A stretch of DNA of 38,870 nt. Source: Companilactobacillus mindensis DSM 14500 (GTDB lineage: Bacteria; Bacillota; Bacilli; Lactobacillales; Lactobacillaceae). The notes beneath the pieces were generated by a model that was not told the DNA's origin, ran no database searches, and saw only the letters and a list, made by a program, of their open reading frames with translations. The first letter of the stretch is position 1. The number at the start of each line of letters is the position of its first letter. Shown in pieces: positions 6,673 to 17,055 of the stretch. The translations under genes and the position numbers were made by a program. The stretch spans positions 1 through 38,870 of the forward strand of contig NZ_AZEZ01000038.1 in assembly GCF_001434275.1 (NCBI RefSeq), written 5' to 3'.

Positions 6673-9600
6673 CAGTCGCAGGTACAGCTTTACGTTCAGC
6701 ATTAACAAGGTTGATGAAGCCATCGAAACAAAATGCAGCTGGTTTCAAGGAATTAGGTATTAACGTTGCTGATTTTAAGAAAGGCACGTTAACATTACCA
6801 GAGATTCTTAACAAAATTAAGACGAATACGGCTGGTTGGACAAAAGAACAGCGTGCAGCAGCTATTGCTACTGCATTCGGTACAGAAGCACAAGCTGGTA
6901 TGAATGCGTTGGTATCACAAGGTGGAGACGCCTTAACAGATCTAACTAGCAAGACAGAAAAAGCAACAGGTTCTACTAAGAAAATTGCTGATACAATGAA
7001 TAGCACCAAAGCCGCACAAATTGCAAAATTTAAGGAATCATTGCATGTTTTAGCAATTACGATTGGTGATAAATTAACACCAACACTTATGCCACTAGTT
7101 AAAGATGCAACTCAAGTTGTTAAATCATTTGGTAAATTAGATGCATCTACACAACGGACAATTGTTAAAACGGCTGCGTTAGCTGCAGCAGTTGGACCAT
7201 TGTTGTCTATTTTAGGTGGGGCATCACGTGGATTAGGCGCATTAGGAACAGCATTCAGCCTTCCGGTATTAGGAATTAGCCGAATGGTTGGAGCTTCCAA
7301 ACAAGGTGCCACAGGCTTAGGATTATTAAAAGCTGGCTTCAGTAAGACTGCTTATGAAAGTGGAAACTTTGCTACTAAAGCGGCTAAAACATCGGAATCC
7401 GTTGTAGATGCCGGTTCAAAAGTTGCAAGCACAGCCAATACGTTTACAACGTTTGGATCAAAGGCAGCAACCGCTGGTACTGCCATGCTTACTTTTGCAA
7501 GTGCCAATCCTGTTGCCGCAGTCGCTATTGTTGCTACTGCAGCCGCTCTCACATATGGAGCAGTTCAATTAGTAAAATATGGTAAAAGTGCTTATGATTC
7601 ACAACAACGAATCAATCGCTGGGGATCAGATGTTGGTGCTAGTGCCGATAAATCACTATCAAAGATGCAAGGATTTAACCAAAAGTCTAGTTCTGCGTTA
7701 CATGATTTTGATTCTAATGCCACTAAGAGTGCTGATTCTATTGGCAAGTCATTTAAAGGTATGAGTGATACTATTGGAGATTCAGCCGATAAGGCCAATA
7801 AGAAGTTAAAAGATGGCCTAAAAAATCTGCCGGATGATGTTGCCAATATTGTTAAATCCGCTGCCGCTAAACAGGAATCTGCTAATAACAAAATCAAAAG
7901 TAACGCTAAACAAACAGCAGATAACGTAAACGAGATTGTTAAAAACGCTGCAAACAAGCATCGTAGTTTAACAGATGACGAGAACCAATATATTCTCAAT
8001 TCCAGAAAGAAAATGAATAATGATGAAGTACAGCTGATTGGACTTTCTGGAAAGAAAAAGATACAAGTTGAAAAAGCCTTAAATTCAAGTATGCGTTCTA
8101 TGAGTATAAACGAGGCTGCTAAAAATTATGATTTACTTAGTGAATCAATTAAAAAGCAGAATGGCGTTTATAAAAAAGGTCAATCACAGCTAAAGGCTTT
8201 ACGCAAAGGCGGTTTTCTGACTGAAAAAGCATATAATACCGCAATGGCAAAATTAAGCAAAGAGCATACCAACGACATCATGAACGAAGGCAAAAAAATG
8301 ATTGAGTACGGTAAGAAAGCTCATCTTGTTCAAGGCGGTGTCTCTGATGATTTGAAAAGAATTGGATTATCATATGACGAAGTAGCAAAGCATACTGACA
8401 AATCAGCTCAAAATATGTCTACGGCAAATTCTCATATTGCTGACACAGCTTCGAAAATGGGAACAGTTGCTCGTAAGGCTGGTAAGGATTGGAACTCTAT
8501 GGTTCTTAATCCTAAAACCGGAAAGATTAAGACTAATGCTCAACAAACCATTAGTGATACAGCTAAGACCAAACAAGGATGGGCGCGGCTTGAATTTGAT
8601 TTGAAGCATGCAAAAATTAGTAGTAATGCTAAGTCAATGATTGGTGAAGCGGCTGTACAATCTGGACGTTGGGATAGCCTTCCTTGGAAAGAAAAGAAGT
8701 TAATGCTTCGTGTAAATCAAAAGGGTAAACAAGATTTAGTAGCTGCGGTTAAAGATATTAAGAATTGGAATCAATTAACGCCCAATCAAAAGAATGCAAT
8801 CATCCATGCTAAGGGTCAAAAAGAATTGGCTTTAGCTATGATCGATGCTGGCGAGTGGAACAATCTACCTATGAAAGATAAGGAAGCACTAGTAAAGACT
8901 TCCGGCGAAAAAGATATGATTGATTTGCTTACTAAGACAGGAACGTGGAATAAGCTTAGTTTAACTGCTAAAAAAGCTGTAATTAATGGTAAAGGTAACG
9001 CTGAATTAGTTGACCAACTCAATAATCTAGGTCAATGGAATAAATTAACCATGCAACAAAAAGCCCTAGTTATTAATAACAAAGCAACTGCTCCAATTGT
9101 GGATGCAATGATAAAGGCTGGAACTTGGAATTCGTTAACTATGCAACAAAAGAATGCAGTTATTAATGATAAAGCAACCGCCAAAGTCGTTCAAGCACTA
9201 CAAAAGGCAGGAGTTTGGAATAGTCTCGATTTGAAAACACAAAATGCAATTGTTAATGACGAAGCAACCGGCAAAATTATTAATGCATTAGCTGTAACTG
9301 GCAAGTGGCAAGGATTAGATATTGGCGCGAAGAATGCAATTGTTAATGATGATGCCAGCGCTCCTATTATTGCTGCATTAGTTCAATCTGGGCAATGGAA
9401 TGGATTACCACTATCTGAAAAGAATGCGATTATCCATACTGGTAATTCAGCTATGGATTTAGCTAACTTAGTTATTTCATATGGTAATTTTAATGCTTTA
9501 TCCGATGCTCAAAAAACTTTAATTGTTAATAATCAATCAGCCATGACAGCTTTAAGAGAAGCTGGATATGGATTACAGAGTTATAATTTAAGCCCCGCTC

Positions 9601-10502
9601 AAATCAAGCAATTAAGAGCCGAAAATAGAGATGTGATTTCTAAGACTAAAGTCGGTCAAACTGCTGTCGTTCATTTTAATGGCCAATCTGTTGAAATTAA
9701 AAAAATGAATGGTAACAATGTTGATGTTTTAGGCAAAATTACTACAGCTAAAAACGCACTGAATCAGCACAATGCAAAACATGTTAATACTAAGAACTTA
9801 AAAGGTAATGCTTCAGATGTGGTTAATAAAGTAAATACCGGTAAAAGATCGCTTGGTCAATTTAACGCAACACATCCGATTCCAAAAACGCTGCTAGCAA
9901 GCGATCATGCTTCCGGACCCGCTAGAACAGCTAAACGAGGAGTAGATGCGTTTCCTATAGGAACAAAAGTTATGAACCTGGTTACAAACTCTATTCATAA
10001 TTTCTTTTCCAATTTTGGGAAGACGAAGAAAGAAAAAGGTGACAATGATTTTACAGAAGGTACTGCTATGGTTAATGACCAACGCGGGCCTATATTCCGT
10101 GAAATGATTAGATTACCTAACGGTGATACATTTGTACCTCAAGGTCGAAATGTGATCATGGCATTGCCTAGACATACACAAATCATTCCGGCTAGACAAA
10201 CTAATAAATTACTTGGAGGCATTCCGCAGTTCGCAAATGGTACTCCAGGGTATTCACGAGTAATTAAGCAGTTTACTGATCTAAGCCCCAACTTGTTACA
10301 AGCTGGTGACACTGTGACTACTAATAACAGCCGTGGAGATAGCATCACTAACGCGCAACAATTTCATATCAATGTGACGGTCAATACCAAGTCCAATGAT
10401 GGAGAAAATATTGGCCGTTTAGTTTCTGAACAAATTGAGCGTCAATTCAGACAGCAATTTAATAATCAATCTGATGCATTTGGAGGTGGATCAATAGCGT
10501 AA
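6673..10502 (+). CDS. Tape measure protein, exon 2
   Basis: Exon 2 continues the spliced frame with the conserved SVAGTALRSALTRLMKPSKQ; reading from the internal ATG at 6711 would lose this part. It holds hydrophobic segments typical of tape measures (around 7490-7580), a long coiled coil (about 7640-8400), ten Trp-centred repeats of about 30 residues (8670-9579) and a conserved C-terminal block with GTAMVNDQRGPIFREMIRLP and MALPRHTQIIPA. Together with exon 1 (1051 + 3830 nt) it encodes 1626 residues, a normal size for a long siphovirus tail. The stop overlaps the ATG of the next gene (TAATG). Confidence 0.92.
8670..9579 (+). repeat. Tandem 30-residue Trp repeats in tape measure
   Basis: About ten units, period 90 nt (first 96, penultimate 93), follow the pattern W-N-x-L-x-x-x-x-K-x-A-[IVL]-[IV]-N, then a helix ending in G-x before the next W. 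In the last unit Phe replaces Trp. The regular spacing suggests stepwise tail-length evolution by repeat gain or loss. Confidence 0.85.
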
Positions 10503-11212
10503 TGAAAAAAGGAGACTTTTTAATAAACGGAAAAACAGGGATGTTAGAATTAAATTCTTTTCTTGAATCCTATCCAACCATCACAATTCCAAAACGAAAG
10601 AAAACTTTTCAAGCAATAGAGGGTGCAAGCTCTCAAGCAATTTTAGATGAAAATGCTTATGATAATCGTGAGATCAACTTGAGTATAATCGTCCGTGCAA
10701 ATAATGAACTCGACCGTACAATGCGCGTTTCAGCACTGGTTTCAGCATTCGATTCAGCTAATTATATTGATTTTACATACTATGGAGAACCTAATTTTAC
10801 TTATAAAATAACTAATGCAGATGTGATTTCACAGGTAAGATTATCACGTATTTCATATTGGACACAGCTAACTTTGAAGCTATCTGCTCAAGCATTTAAA
10901 TATTATGTTCCCGAAAGTTCATTTGACGTTAATGGAACGATTGAATTATTTAATCGATTTGAATATGAATCAAGTCCATTGATTATAATGACAGGCAATT
11001 CGGTAACGATTAATAATGAAACTTTTAATTATAACAATTCAGGATCAACTATAAAAATTGATTGTGACGAAGAGCAACAAGATGTTTTCGATGATTCTGG
11101 GGTAATTGAAAATGCCTATGATATTACACAGAAATTTCCAAAATTAAGAAGTGGTAACAATACCATTTCTTTTACAAGTGGAAAAATATATCCACGATGG
11201 AGGACAATTTAA
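10502..11212 (+). CDS. Distal tail protein (Dit)
   Basis: This 236-residue protein is of the siphovirus distal tail (Sipho_tail) family. It forms the hexameric hub joining tail tube and baseplate. Features are an N-terminal beta domain with TITIPKRKKTFQAIEGASSQ, the NREINLSIIVR-type strand after it, and a C-terminal galectin-like half ending in NTISFTSGKIYPRWRTI. Its ATG overlaps the tape-measure stop, and its stop directly abuts the next gene. This is the usual order tape measure, Dit, Tal. Confidence 0.85.
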   Translation: MKKGDFLINGKTGMLELNSFLESYPTITIPKRKKTFQAIEGASSQAILDENAYDNREINLSIIVRANNELDRTMRVSALVSAFDSANYIDFTYYGEPNFTYKITNADVISQVRLSRISYWTQLTLKLSAQAFKYYVPESSFDVNGTIELFNRFEYESSPLIIMTGNSVTINNETFNYNNSGSTIKIDCDEEQQDVFDDSGVIENAYDITQKFPKLRSGNNTISFTSGKIYPRWRTI

Positions 11213-14200
11213 ATGAAACCAATGCTATTGAATTCGATTGACGATTATCCAAAATCTGGATTAGGTCGAATTACTACCGCAACGAATCAAGATGTACATG
11301 AAGTTTTAAATGGAGATTACACATTTTCATTTGAAATGCTTGTAACTGATAAGCTTTTTAGTAAATTGAAAGAAGAAATGATAGTTGCAACGTCTGTATC
11401 CACAATGGATACGGACTTTTTCTATGTCAAAAATATATCAACTAAAAATCCCGGTACTGTGAGTGTTACATGTAATCACGTCACAATGCTTACTAATGAA
11501 AATTACGTTCGCGGGAAACTAAGTATTGATGGCAAGTCCGCAAAAGCTGTATTAAATGAGATGGTCAATAGACTTGACCTACCAGGTCAAAAATTCAGTT
11601 ATTCAACCGACATTGATAAAACCATTGGTAAGACAGACATTGTCTATACTAATTACAATCCTGGTCAAATTTTAGTTGGTGAGAATAACTCACTTGTCAG
11701 TGTTTTGGACGCTCGTTTAGTTCGTAAAGGTATGAGCTTAAAACTCACAAGCAAGAATACAGGTCGTTATATAGATTTGAGACACGGTAAGAACATCGCT
11801 GGTGTCCAGATTGATAGCAACATTGATAACTTGGTAACTTCAATTGTTCCTTACTACACAGTAAAGGCTGTAGAAGTTAAGGACGATAAAAAGGTAACAA
11901 ACACTGACGGTTGGACATTTAGAAAAGTTAATCAAGGCGGAACGGTTACAATTGGCGATAACAACGCTATCGTTTACGACGATAAAAATGTAGCCGATGC
12001 ATCTCGTAGCTTAGCTGCTAAAACTGACTGGACAACGGATATTCAACGTACAAAAGGTGACGTAGTTCAATATCGTGTCGCTACTAATATGTGGGTAGAT
12101 TCTAAAGCCGTCACTTTTAACGGTGAGTTGGGAGATGTTATTGATTTTCAATCACCAACGAATGCCAATGATTGGACTGTTAAGGAGATTACTGACGGTG
12201 TCGTAACAATTGGCAATCACAGAGCTAAGATTTATTCAGATGCAAATACTGTTGATGATAGTAGATTGGTTGAAGTTGGAAGTTCCTGGTACACAGACAA
12301 GCAACGTACAAAAGACGGAATGGTCGAATATAGAATTGCTACCAATCAGTGGGTCAATGCTAATGATGTTGATTTCAAAGGAAAACTTAGTTCTAGCGCT
12401 GACAACGGTCAAGGCTCGGTTAATACAGATGGCTGGACAATTAAGCGAATCAATTCAGGCGGGGTAGTTACTGTTACGTCAAGCTTTGGAACAATTTACG
12501 ATGATAACAACACTAGCCAAAGCCGTGGCTTAGGGAAAGATAGCCAGTGGTCAACTGATCAAGTTAGAACTAAAGGCGGAACTACTCAATATAGAGTAGC
12601 TACAAACATGTGGATTGGTTCTGGTGATGTAAGTTTCAATGGAACAGTTGGAAGTGTCATTTCTGGTTCAACTGCAAGTCCTAGAATGATGATGGCTAGA
12701 ATGGTTGTATCGCAAAACCTATCAGGATGGACAATTAAACGTGCATCAGGAACGTTTGCCGTTAATTCAAATGGAACAATATACAATGATGAAGGTTCTG
12801 TAACTACTAATAGAATGTTAGCGGCTAATTCAAAGTGGGCTACGGATAGAGTTAGAAGTAATGGTTCAGACACTCAATATAGAGTAGCAACTGATATGTG
12901 GGTTTCAATTTCTGGAAATTCCTTTGATGGCAAGACGTATGAAGTTATTTCAGAACCCAAAGCAAGTGGAACTAATACATCAGGTTGGACTATCAAGTCT
13001 GCTACGGGTAGTGTCAAAATCGTTGATTCAATGGGCTTAGTTTACGATGATAACAACGTATTAGATAGCGGGCGTGGTCTTGCCATTAATTCACAATGGG
13101 CTATCGATAAGGAACGCGAGAAAAATGGCTTAATTCAATATGAAATTGCCACGAACATGTGGGTCAACGCAACTAATGTTAGTTTAAACGGTTCAATTGG
13201 TGGAGTTATTTCAAAGCCTGTTGACCCAGGGCCGGTTGATGGCTGGATAGTAAGAGAAGTTAAAAATGGAGTCGTTACTGTAGGTGATACGGTAGCAACT
13301 ATTTATTTGGATTCAAACGATAAAGTAACTAACCGAGAACTAGCACCTCATACACCTTGGGTAACCGATAGACAGCGACACAAGGACAATATTTATGAAT
13401 ATAGAGTAGCCACTAATATGTGGGTACTTTCATCAGATGTAAGTTTCAAAGGTGAACTTGGGAAAGTTATATCTGGTACAGAAGAAGCTAGTAAAGCAGT
13501 ATCTATTCCTGAACATTTGCAATATGGTCCGGAAGTTTATAGTCCACTTTTTAACACTTACAAACTTCCACACAGAAAGTATGTTGACTATTCAAGCAGA
13601 GTTGAAAACATTCCAGATTTGATAGATGTAAGTAGTAAATATTTTATTGAAAATCCAGACATTGATAAGCCAGCCTACACAATTAACATCACAGTTGCTA
13701 ATGCTAATCAAAAACGTGTAGTCAATGCACAAATTGGTGATATAGCACGTATCTATGATCCAAAATATGGAATAACTTCTGATGAAACAATCGTAGAACG
13801 TCACTTTGACCCTGATTTAAACGTTAACAAGTCTTTGAAAGCCGGCAAGATTCAACAGACTATCTTTAGATACTTGGATAAACGTATTAAAGATGCTAGT
13901 CAAAAGACTGATGAAGTTAAATCACAGACAACCAATGACATCAGCAATGTGGAAGATAATGTAGCGGCTATTAATAATGACGTTTCAGATATCAAAGACG
14001 ATGCAATCGCTAATAAAGATGAAACTAACCAGAAGTTAGATGAATCTGAACAAAGGGCACAAGATCAAATTAACAATGTTAAAAATACGGTATCTAAAAC
14101 ACAATCTGATATGACCAATTTCATGAATAGTGGTGGGAATAATAAAATTCGTTGGATTCCTACTTTAGCAGAAGCCACACAAATGGAAATTACAACTCCA

Positions 14201-14644
14201 TATGGTTACTGGTTATTAGACGATCATGGAGCAGGTTTTCATAGCAATAATGGAAAGGTTATGACAGGCTTATCGGCTGACGGTCGTGTATACGCAGACT
14301 CAATAACTGGTAATACTTTGACAGGTACTAATATCACTGGTGGAACGATAACTGGAGGCGTAATTAAAGGTGCTCAAATATTCAGTAGCTCTTTAAGAAC
14401 CGATTCGAGTATCCAAGTTTTGAATAGCTCGGGTGCGGTTTCAACCTCAATTGCTAGTTATGGGATTTCCACGCCTTCGTTGACTGTTAATCAGCTAGAT
14501 GGTGTCAATATGATTAATACTCATAATATGACAGTTTCCAATACTGCTAATATTCAGTATTTGCATGTTATGGGAAATATTGTTGGCAATGGAAGTGGAT
14601 TATATTTAGGCGGTCCAGTGTATGTAGATGGGAGACGAATTTAA
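11213..14644 (+). CDS. Tail-associated (Tal-like) protein with inserted SLAP-like repeats
   Basis: This 1143-residue protein follows Dit, where the Tal/prophage endopeptidase tail protein is expected. Residues 1 to about 225 match the N-terminal Tal hub domain (NGDYTFSFEML, VTCNHVTML, DNLVTSIVPYY). About 230-755 hold six repeats of roughly 85 residues centred on QYRVATNMWV, resembling the SLAP wall-binding domain of lactobacilli. The Tal domain resumes at about 765 (EVYSPLFNTYKLP, SSRVENIPDLIDVS) and ends near 890. A coiled coil (about 890-970) and a Gly/Ser/Thr-rich beta-helix-like end (TGTNITGGTITGGVIKGAQI) follow. No clear lytic domain is seen. The repeats suggest attachment to wall polymers. 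Confidence 0.8.
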   Translation: MKPMLLNSIDDYPKSGLGRITTATNQDVHEVLNGDYTFSFEMLVTDKLFSKLKEEMIVATSVSTMDTDFFYVKNISTKNPGTVSVTCNHVTMLTNENYVRGKLSIDGKSAKAVLNEMVNRLDLPGQKFSYSTDIDKTIGKTDIVYTNYNPGQILVGENNSLVSVLDARLVRKGMSLKLTSKNTGRYIDLRHGKNIAGVQIDSNIDNLVTSIVPYYTVKAVEVKDDKKVTNTDGWTFRKVNQGGTVTIGDNNAIVYDDKNVADASRSLAAKTDWTTDIQRTKGDVVQYRVATNMWVDSKAVTFNGELGDVIDFQSPTNANDWTVKEITDGVVTIGNHRAKIYSDANTVDDSRLVEVGSSWYTDKQRTKDGMVEYRIATNQWVNANDVDFKGKLSSSADNGQGSVNTDGWTIKRINSGGVVTVTSSFGTIYDDNNTSQSRGLGKDSQWSTDQVRTKGGTTQYRVATNMWIGSGDVSFNGTVGSVISGSTASPRMMMARMVVSQNLSGWTIKRASGTFAVNSNGTIYNDEGSVTTNRMLAANSKWATDRVRSNGSDTQYRVATDMWVSISGNSFDGKTYEVISEPKASGTNTSGWTIKSATGSVKIVDSMGLVYDDNNVLDSGRGLAINSQWAIDKEREKNGLIQYEIATNMWVNATNVSLNGSIGGVISKPVDPGPVDGWIVREVKNGVVTVGDTVATIYLDSNDKVTNRELAPHTPWVTDRQRHKDNIYEYRVATNMWVLSSDVSFKGELGKVISGTEEASKAVSIPEHLQYGPEVYSPLFNTYKLPHRKYVDYSSRVENIPDLIDVSSKYFIENPDIDKPAYTINITVANANQKRVVNAQIGDIARIYDPKYGITSDETIVERHFDPDLNVNKSLKAGKIQQTIFRYLDKRIKDASQKTDEVKSQTTNDISNVEDNVAAINNDVSDIKDDAIANKDETNQKLDESEQRAQDQINNVKNTVSKTQSDMTNFMNSGGNNKIRWIPTLAEATQMEITTPYGYWLLDDHGAGFHSNNGKVMTGLSADGRVYADSITGNTLTGTNITGGTITGGVIKGAQIFSSSLRTDSSIQVLNSSGAVSTSIASYGISTPSLTVNQLDGVNMINTHNMTVSNTANIQYLHVMGNIVGNGSGLYLGGPVYVDGRRI
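11901..13480 (+). repeat. Six SLAP-like domain repeats
   Basis: Six diverged units of about 85-98 codons share G-W-T-[IVF]-[KR], a YDD-N strand, R-x-L-A, W-x-[TI]-D-x-x-R and Y-[RE]-[VI]-A-T-[ND]-[MQ]-W-[VI], ending near G-x-V-I. The third unit carries a longer linker containing PRMMMARMV. Confidence 0.8.
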
Positions 14645-14866
14645 TTGAAAAAACTAGATGTAAAAAAAATAACCACAGTCAGTAGTGACGTGGCTATAAC
14701 TAAATATCAAGCAGAATACGCAAAGGTATTTCAACAGAATATTTTGTTGTCTGCACAAAACGAGAATCAGCAGAACCTTATTGAATATCTTTTTAACAAG
14801 GTTCCCGAAGCATTTCCAGATGACTATTTAATTGAGGAGGAAAACAATGACATTAACGAGAACTAA
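14645..14866 (+). CDS. Hypothetical small phage protein
   Basis: This 73-residue protein of unknown family starts at TTG immediately after the Tal stop, with GGGAG about 10 nt upstream. It is helical (EYAKVFQQNILLSAQNENQQNLIEYLF) and ends in an acidic tail (EEENNDINEN). Its 3' end overlaps the next gene. Small proteins at this point in lactobacillus phages often belong to baseplate assembly, but nothing in the sequence shows the function. Confidence 0.6.
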   Translation: MKKLDVKKITTVSSDVAITKYQAEYAKVFQQNILLSAQNENQQNLIEYLFNKVPEAFPDDYLIEEENNDINEN

Positions 14867-15314
14867 AACAATTTATATCAATGGAACCAGTAAAGACGGC
14901 GATCGTATTCTAGGCAATTTTAACGCTAGTTTAAGTGAAAACGGTCAAATGAGTATCAATGAAACTGTCAGCGAGAGTACAAATTTAGATACTGTAGAGG
15001 CTGATTTCAACGAGTTCAGAGAACTAGCAAAGAATGAATTGAAGAAGTTTAACGGTCAAGATACATCAGGAGATAAAGAAGTAGTCGCTACCACTTCTGA
15101 TAATGAAGCAGTTAAGGATAGTGAACCGATGGGTTCTAGCACTAAGATTGACGACAAGCCAGAGACTGATACGCCCGATGAAGCTAAGGTACCAGACGTA
15201 AAGGATGGTGAAACTAAACAACCAATTCCAAATGAAGAAACTAAACAGCCTGTTGCAAGTGAAGAGGTTAAGCAACCCGTTTCAGGTGAAGAGATTAAGG
15301 AGGCTACAAAATAG
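14847..15314 (+). CDS. Hypothetical baseplate-region protein with acidic repeat tail
   Basis: This 155-residue protein starts at ATG 14847, 6 nt after GAGGAGG (14834-14840). A longer reading from TTG 14832 would place that binding site inside the gene. Residues 1-75 are an ordered domain (TIYINGTSKDGDRILGNF, NEFRELAKNELKKF). The rest is low-complexity and acidic, finishing with four imperfect copies of [E]-E-[TVI]-K-[QE]-[PA], such as EETKQPV and EEVKQPV. The tail is probably a flexible spacer. It ends directly against the next start. Confidence 0.6.
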   Translation: MTLTRTKTIYINGTSKDGDRILGNFNASLSENGQMSINETVSESTNLDTVEADFNEFRELAKNELKKFNGQDTSGDKEVVATTSDNEAVKDSEPMGSSTKIDDKPETDTPDEAKVPDVKDGETKQPIPNEETKQPVASEEVKQPVSGEEIKEATK

Positions 15315-16547
15315 ATGTCAATATATGAAATGAGTCTTGATTTAAAAAAATCATTACCTATTTATAGTGATCCAATTGTGTTACGTCAAGGTGATACAAA
15401 CGTTGGAATTTTAGTACATGTTTTTGATAACTCTACTCCTAAAAATTTAGAAAACTTACATATTGAATTCCATGCTGATAAACCAGATGTAACAACGATT
15501 GATGATGATGAACAAAGCCATTTTACTATTGGTACTGATAAGGAATCATTTACATATACGGTTCCTGATGAACTAACCGATGCTTCAGGATCAACGACCA
15601 ACACGTACTTTAAGATTGGCAATGATTCCACCTCCGATTTCTATATCCACATTCTGACTAAATCCGGTATGGAAAAGCTGGAATCTGGCGATTATATTTC
15701 TAAAGTCGATAGAATATTTAACCACGTTATGTCGGATTACGCCGCCATCAATGATATTTCTGCAACCGGTAAAGGAACATTTGATACAGCGTTAGCGGAC
15801 TCTAAAAAAGAAATGAAAGATTTAATGGATAATCTTAACGCTGAATATGTTCAGTTTATTAATTCCAAAACTACAGATTTCAATACGTTTTTAGCTAATT
15901 TAGATAGCCAAGCAACAGATGTTAAAGCCAAATACACCGCTTTGAAGGCTCAACTAGACGCTTTAGAGGTTCCTGTTAATGCTGTTGGGACTAACTTACT
16001 ATTAGGAACTAGCAAAACATTAAATACTGTGACTAATGCAACTGGCTGGAACACTAATCTGCCGGTTTATCAAGCATCTATGAAAAAAGTTGATAGTGAT
16101 ACAACTTATACAGCTAGGGCATGGATATCACCAGCTTCAAATTATATGTGTGTTCAAGTAGTATGGAAAGACGCATCTGGTAACGAACACTTTGGTGGTG
16201 GTAATTGGATATCCGCTGGCACATCTGGATACAGCACTTGGACAGGTACCATTCCTGCTGGCAATATTATTGATCGTGTCGCAATAGTTTTTTCTGACCA
16301 ACAATCAACGGCTTCAAGTGTTTCATACTGTGAAACTAAGTTAGAAAAAGGTTCCATAGCTACTGACTGGTGTCCTAATCCAGCAGAAATTTTAACACAA
16401 TCGGATTACGCAAAAATAAAAGCAAATCAACCAGATTTATCGGGTTTTCAAAAAGCTAGTGATGTTCAAACGGCCATTACAAATGCTTTGAGCGATGTTA
16501 ATGCTAAAGTAAAAGAATTGGAAACGAAAATTGATAAACTTAGTTAA
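15315..16547 (+). CDS. BppU-type baseplate upper protein with carbohydrate-binding module
   Basis: This 410-residue protein resembles the BppU family, which links the tail hub to receptor-binding proteins in TP901-1-like baseplates. Residues 1-120 are the N-terminal domain (SLPIYSDPIVLRQGDTNVG, HFTIGTDKESFTYTVPDEL). A helical coiled coil spans about 125-220. Residues 225-360 form a jelly-roll module (TNLLLGTSKTLNTV to KLEKGSIATDWCPNP), typical of phage carbohydrate-binding modules. A short C-terminal coiled coil follows. The ATG follows the previous TAG directly. Confidence 0.8.
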   Translation: MSIYEMSLDLKKSLPIYSDPIVLRQGDTNVGILVHVFDNSTPKNLENLHIEFHADKPDVTTIDDDEQSHFTIGTDKESFTYTVPDELTDASGSTTNTYFKIGNDSTSDFYIHILTKSGMEKLESGDYISKVDRIFNHVMSDYAAINDISATGKGTFDTALADSKKEMKDLMDNLNAEYVQFINSKTTDFNTFLANLDSQATDVKAKYTALKAQLDALEVPVNAVGTNLLLGTSKTLNTVTNATGWNTNLPVYQASMKKVDSDTTYTARAWISPASNYMCVQVVWKDASGNEHFGGGNWISAGTSGYSTWTGTIPAGNIIDRVAIVFSDQQSTASSVSYCETKLEKGSIATDWCPNPAEILTQSDYAKIKANQPDLSGFQKASDVQTAITNALSDVNAKVKELETKIDKLS

Positions 16548-16578
16548 GGAAAACAATAAGAAACAGGTGAGGTAGAAA

Positions 16579-17043
16579 ATGAAGTTAGAAACTTATAAAA
16601 CATTACCGATTAATAGAAGTCCAATTCGATTGCTGAAGCGTGATTATCTTGCCAGAATGGATTTTGACCTAGTAGGTTTTCCATCTGGTAATGCTGTCAA
16701 ATTCAAAGCATTGTTACCTGATGGACAAGAGTACGAAGACGATGATTCATCACACTTTAGAATTATAGGCAGTCAATTAACATATCGAGTTCCTCGCAGT
16801 TTAAGTGAAAGCTCTGGCTCATTAGTCAGTGCTTTTTTTGTTATCAACAATGTGGAGAGTTCAAGATTAATGGTTCATATCACAGAGCCAAACGACACTC
16901 GATCTAATGATTATGTTACCCAAATGGATCGTATCATGAATCATGTTTTGTCTGATGCAATTCTAATCGATGAAATTTCAACCAACGGTTCGGAGATTAT
17001 TGATGCTAAAACCGATGAGCTAATCAAACAGATTACCGATTGA
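16579..17043 (+). CDS. Baseplate protein, N-terminal fragment cut by TGA
   Basis: These 154 residues match the N-terminal domain of the preceding BppU-like protein: LPINRSPIRLLKRDYLA, HFRIIGSQLTYRVPRSL and a helix with YVTQMDRIMNHVLSDA. The frame stops at TGA 17041-17043, then stays open in the same phase to 18348. The normal gene therefore spans 16579-18348 (about 589 codons), and the TGA probably replaced TGG. GAGGTAG about 7 nt before the ATG fits the start. The fragment would retain the hub-binding end but lack the receptor-binding end. Confidence 0.8.
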   Translation: MKLETYKTLPINRSPIRLLKRDYLARMDFDLVGFPSGNAVKFKALLPDGQEYEDDDSSHFRIIGSQLTYRVPRSLSESSGSLVSAFFVINNVESSRLMVHITEPNDTRSNDYVTQMDRIMNHVLSDAILIDEISTNGSEIIDAKTDELIKQITD

Positions 17044-17055
17044 ACAAACACCACA

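Noticed and set aside
6512-7009. Minus-strand frame of 165 codons across the intron end
   Set aside because: It is opposite the tape-measure exon and the intron core, with no motif of a homing endonuclease or other family.
12586-12873. Minus-strand frame within the Tal-like gene
   Set aside because: A shadow of the repeat codons on the other strand, with no start signal.
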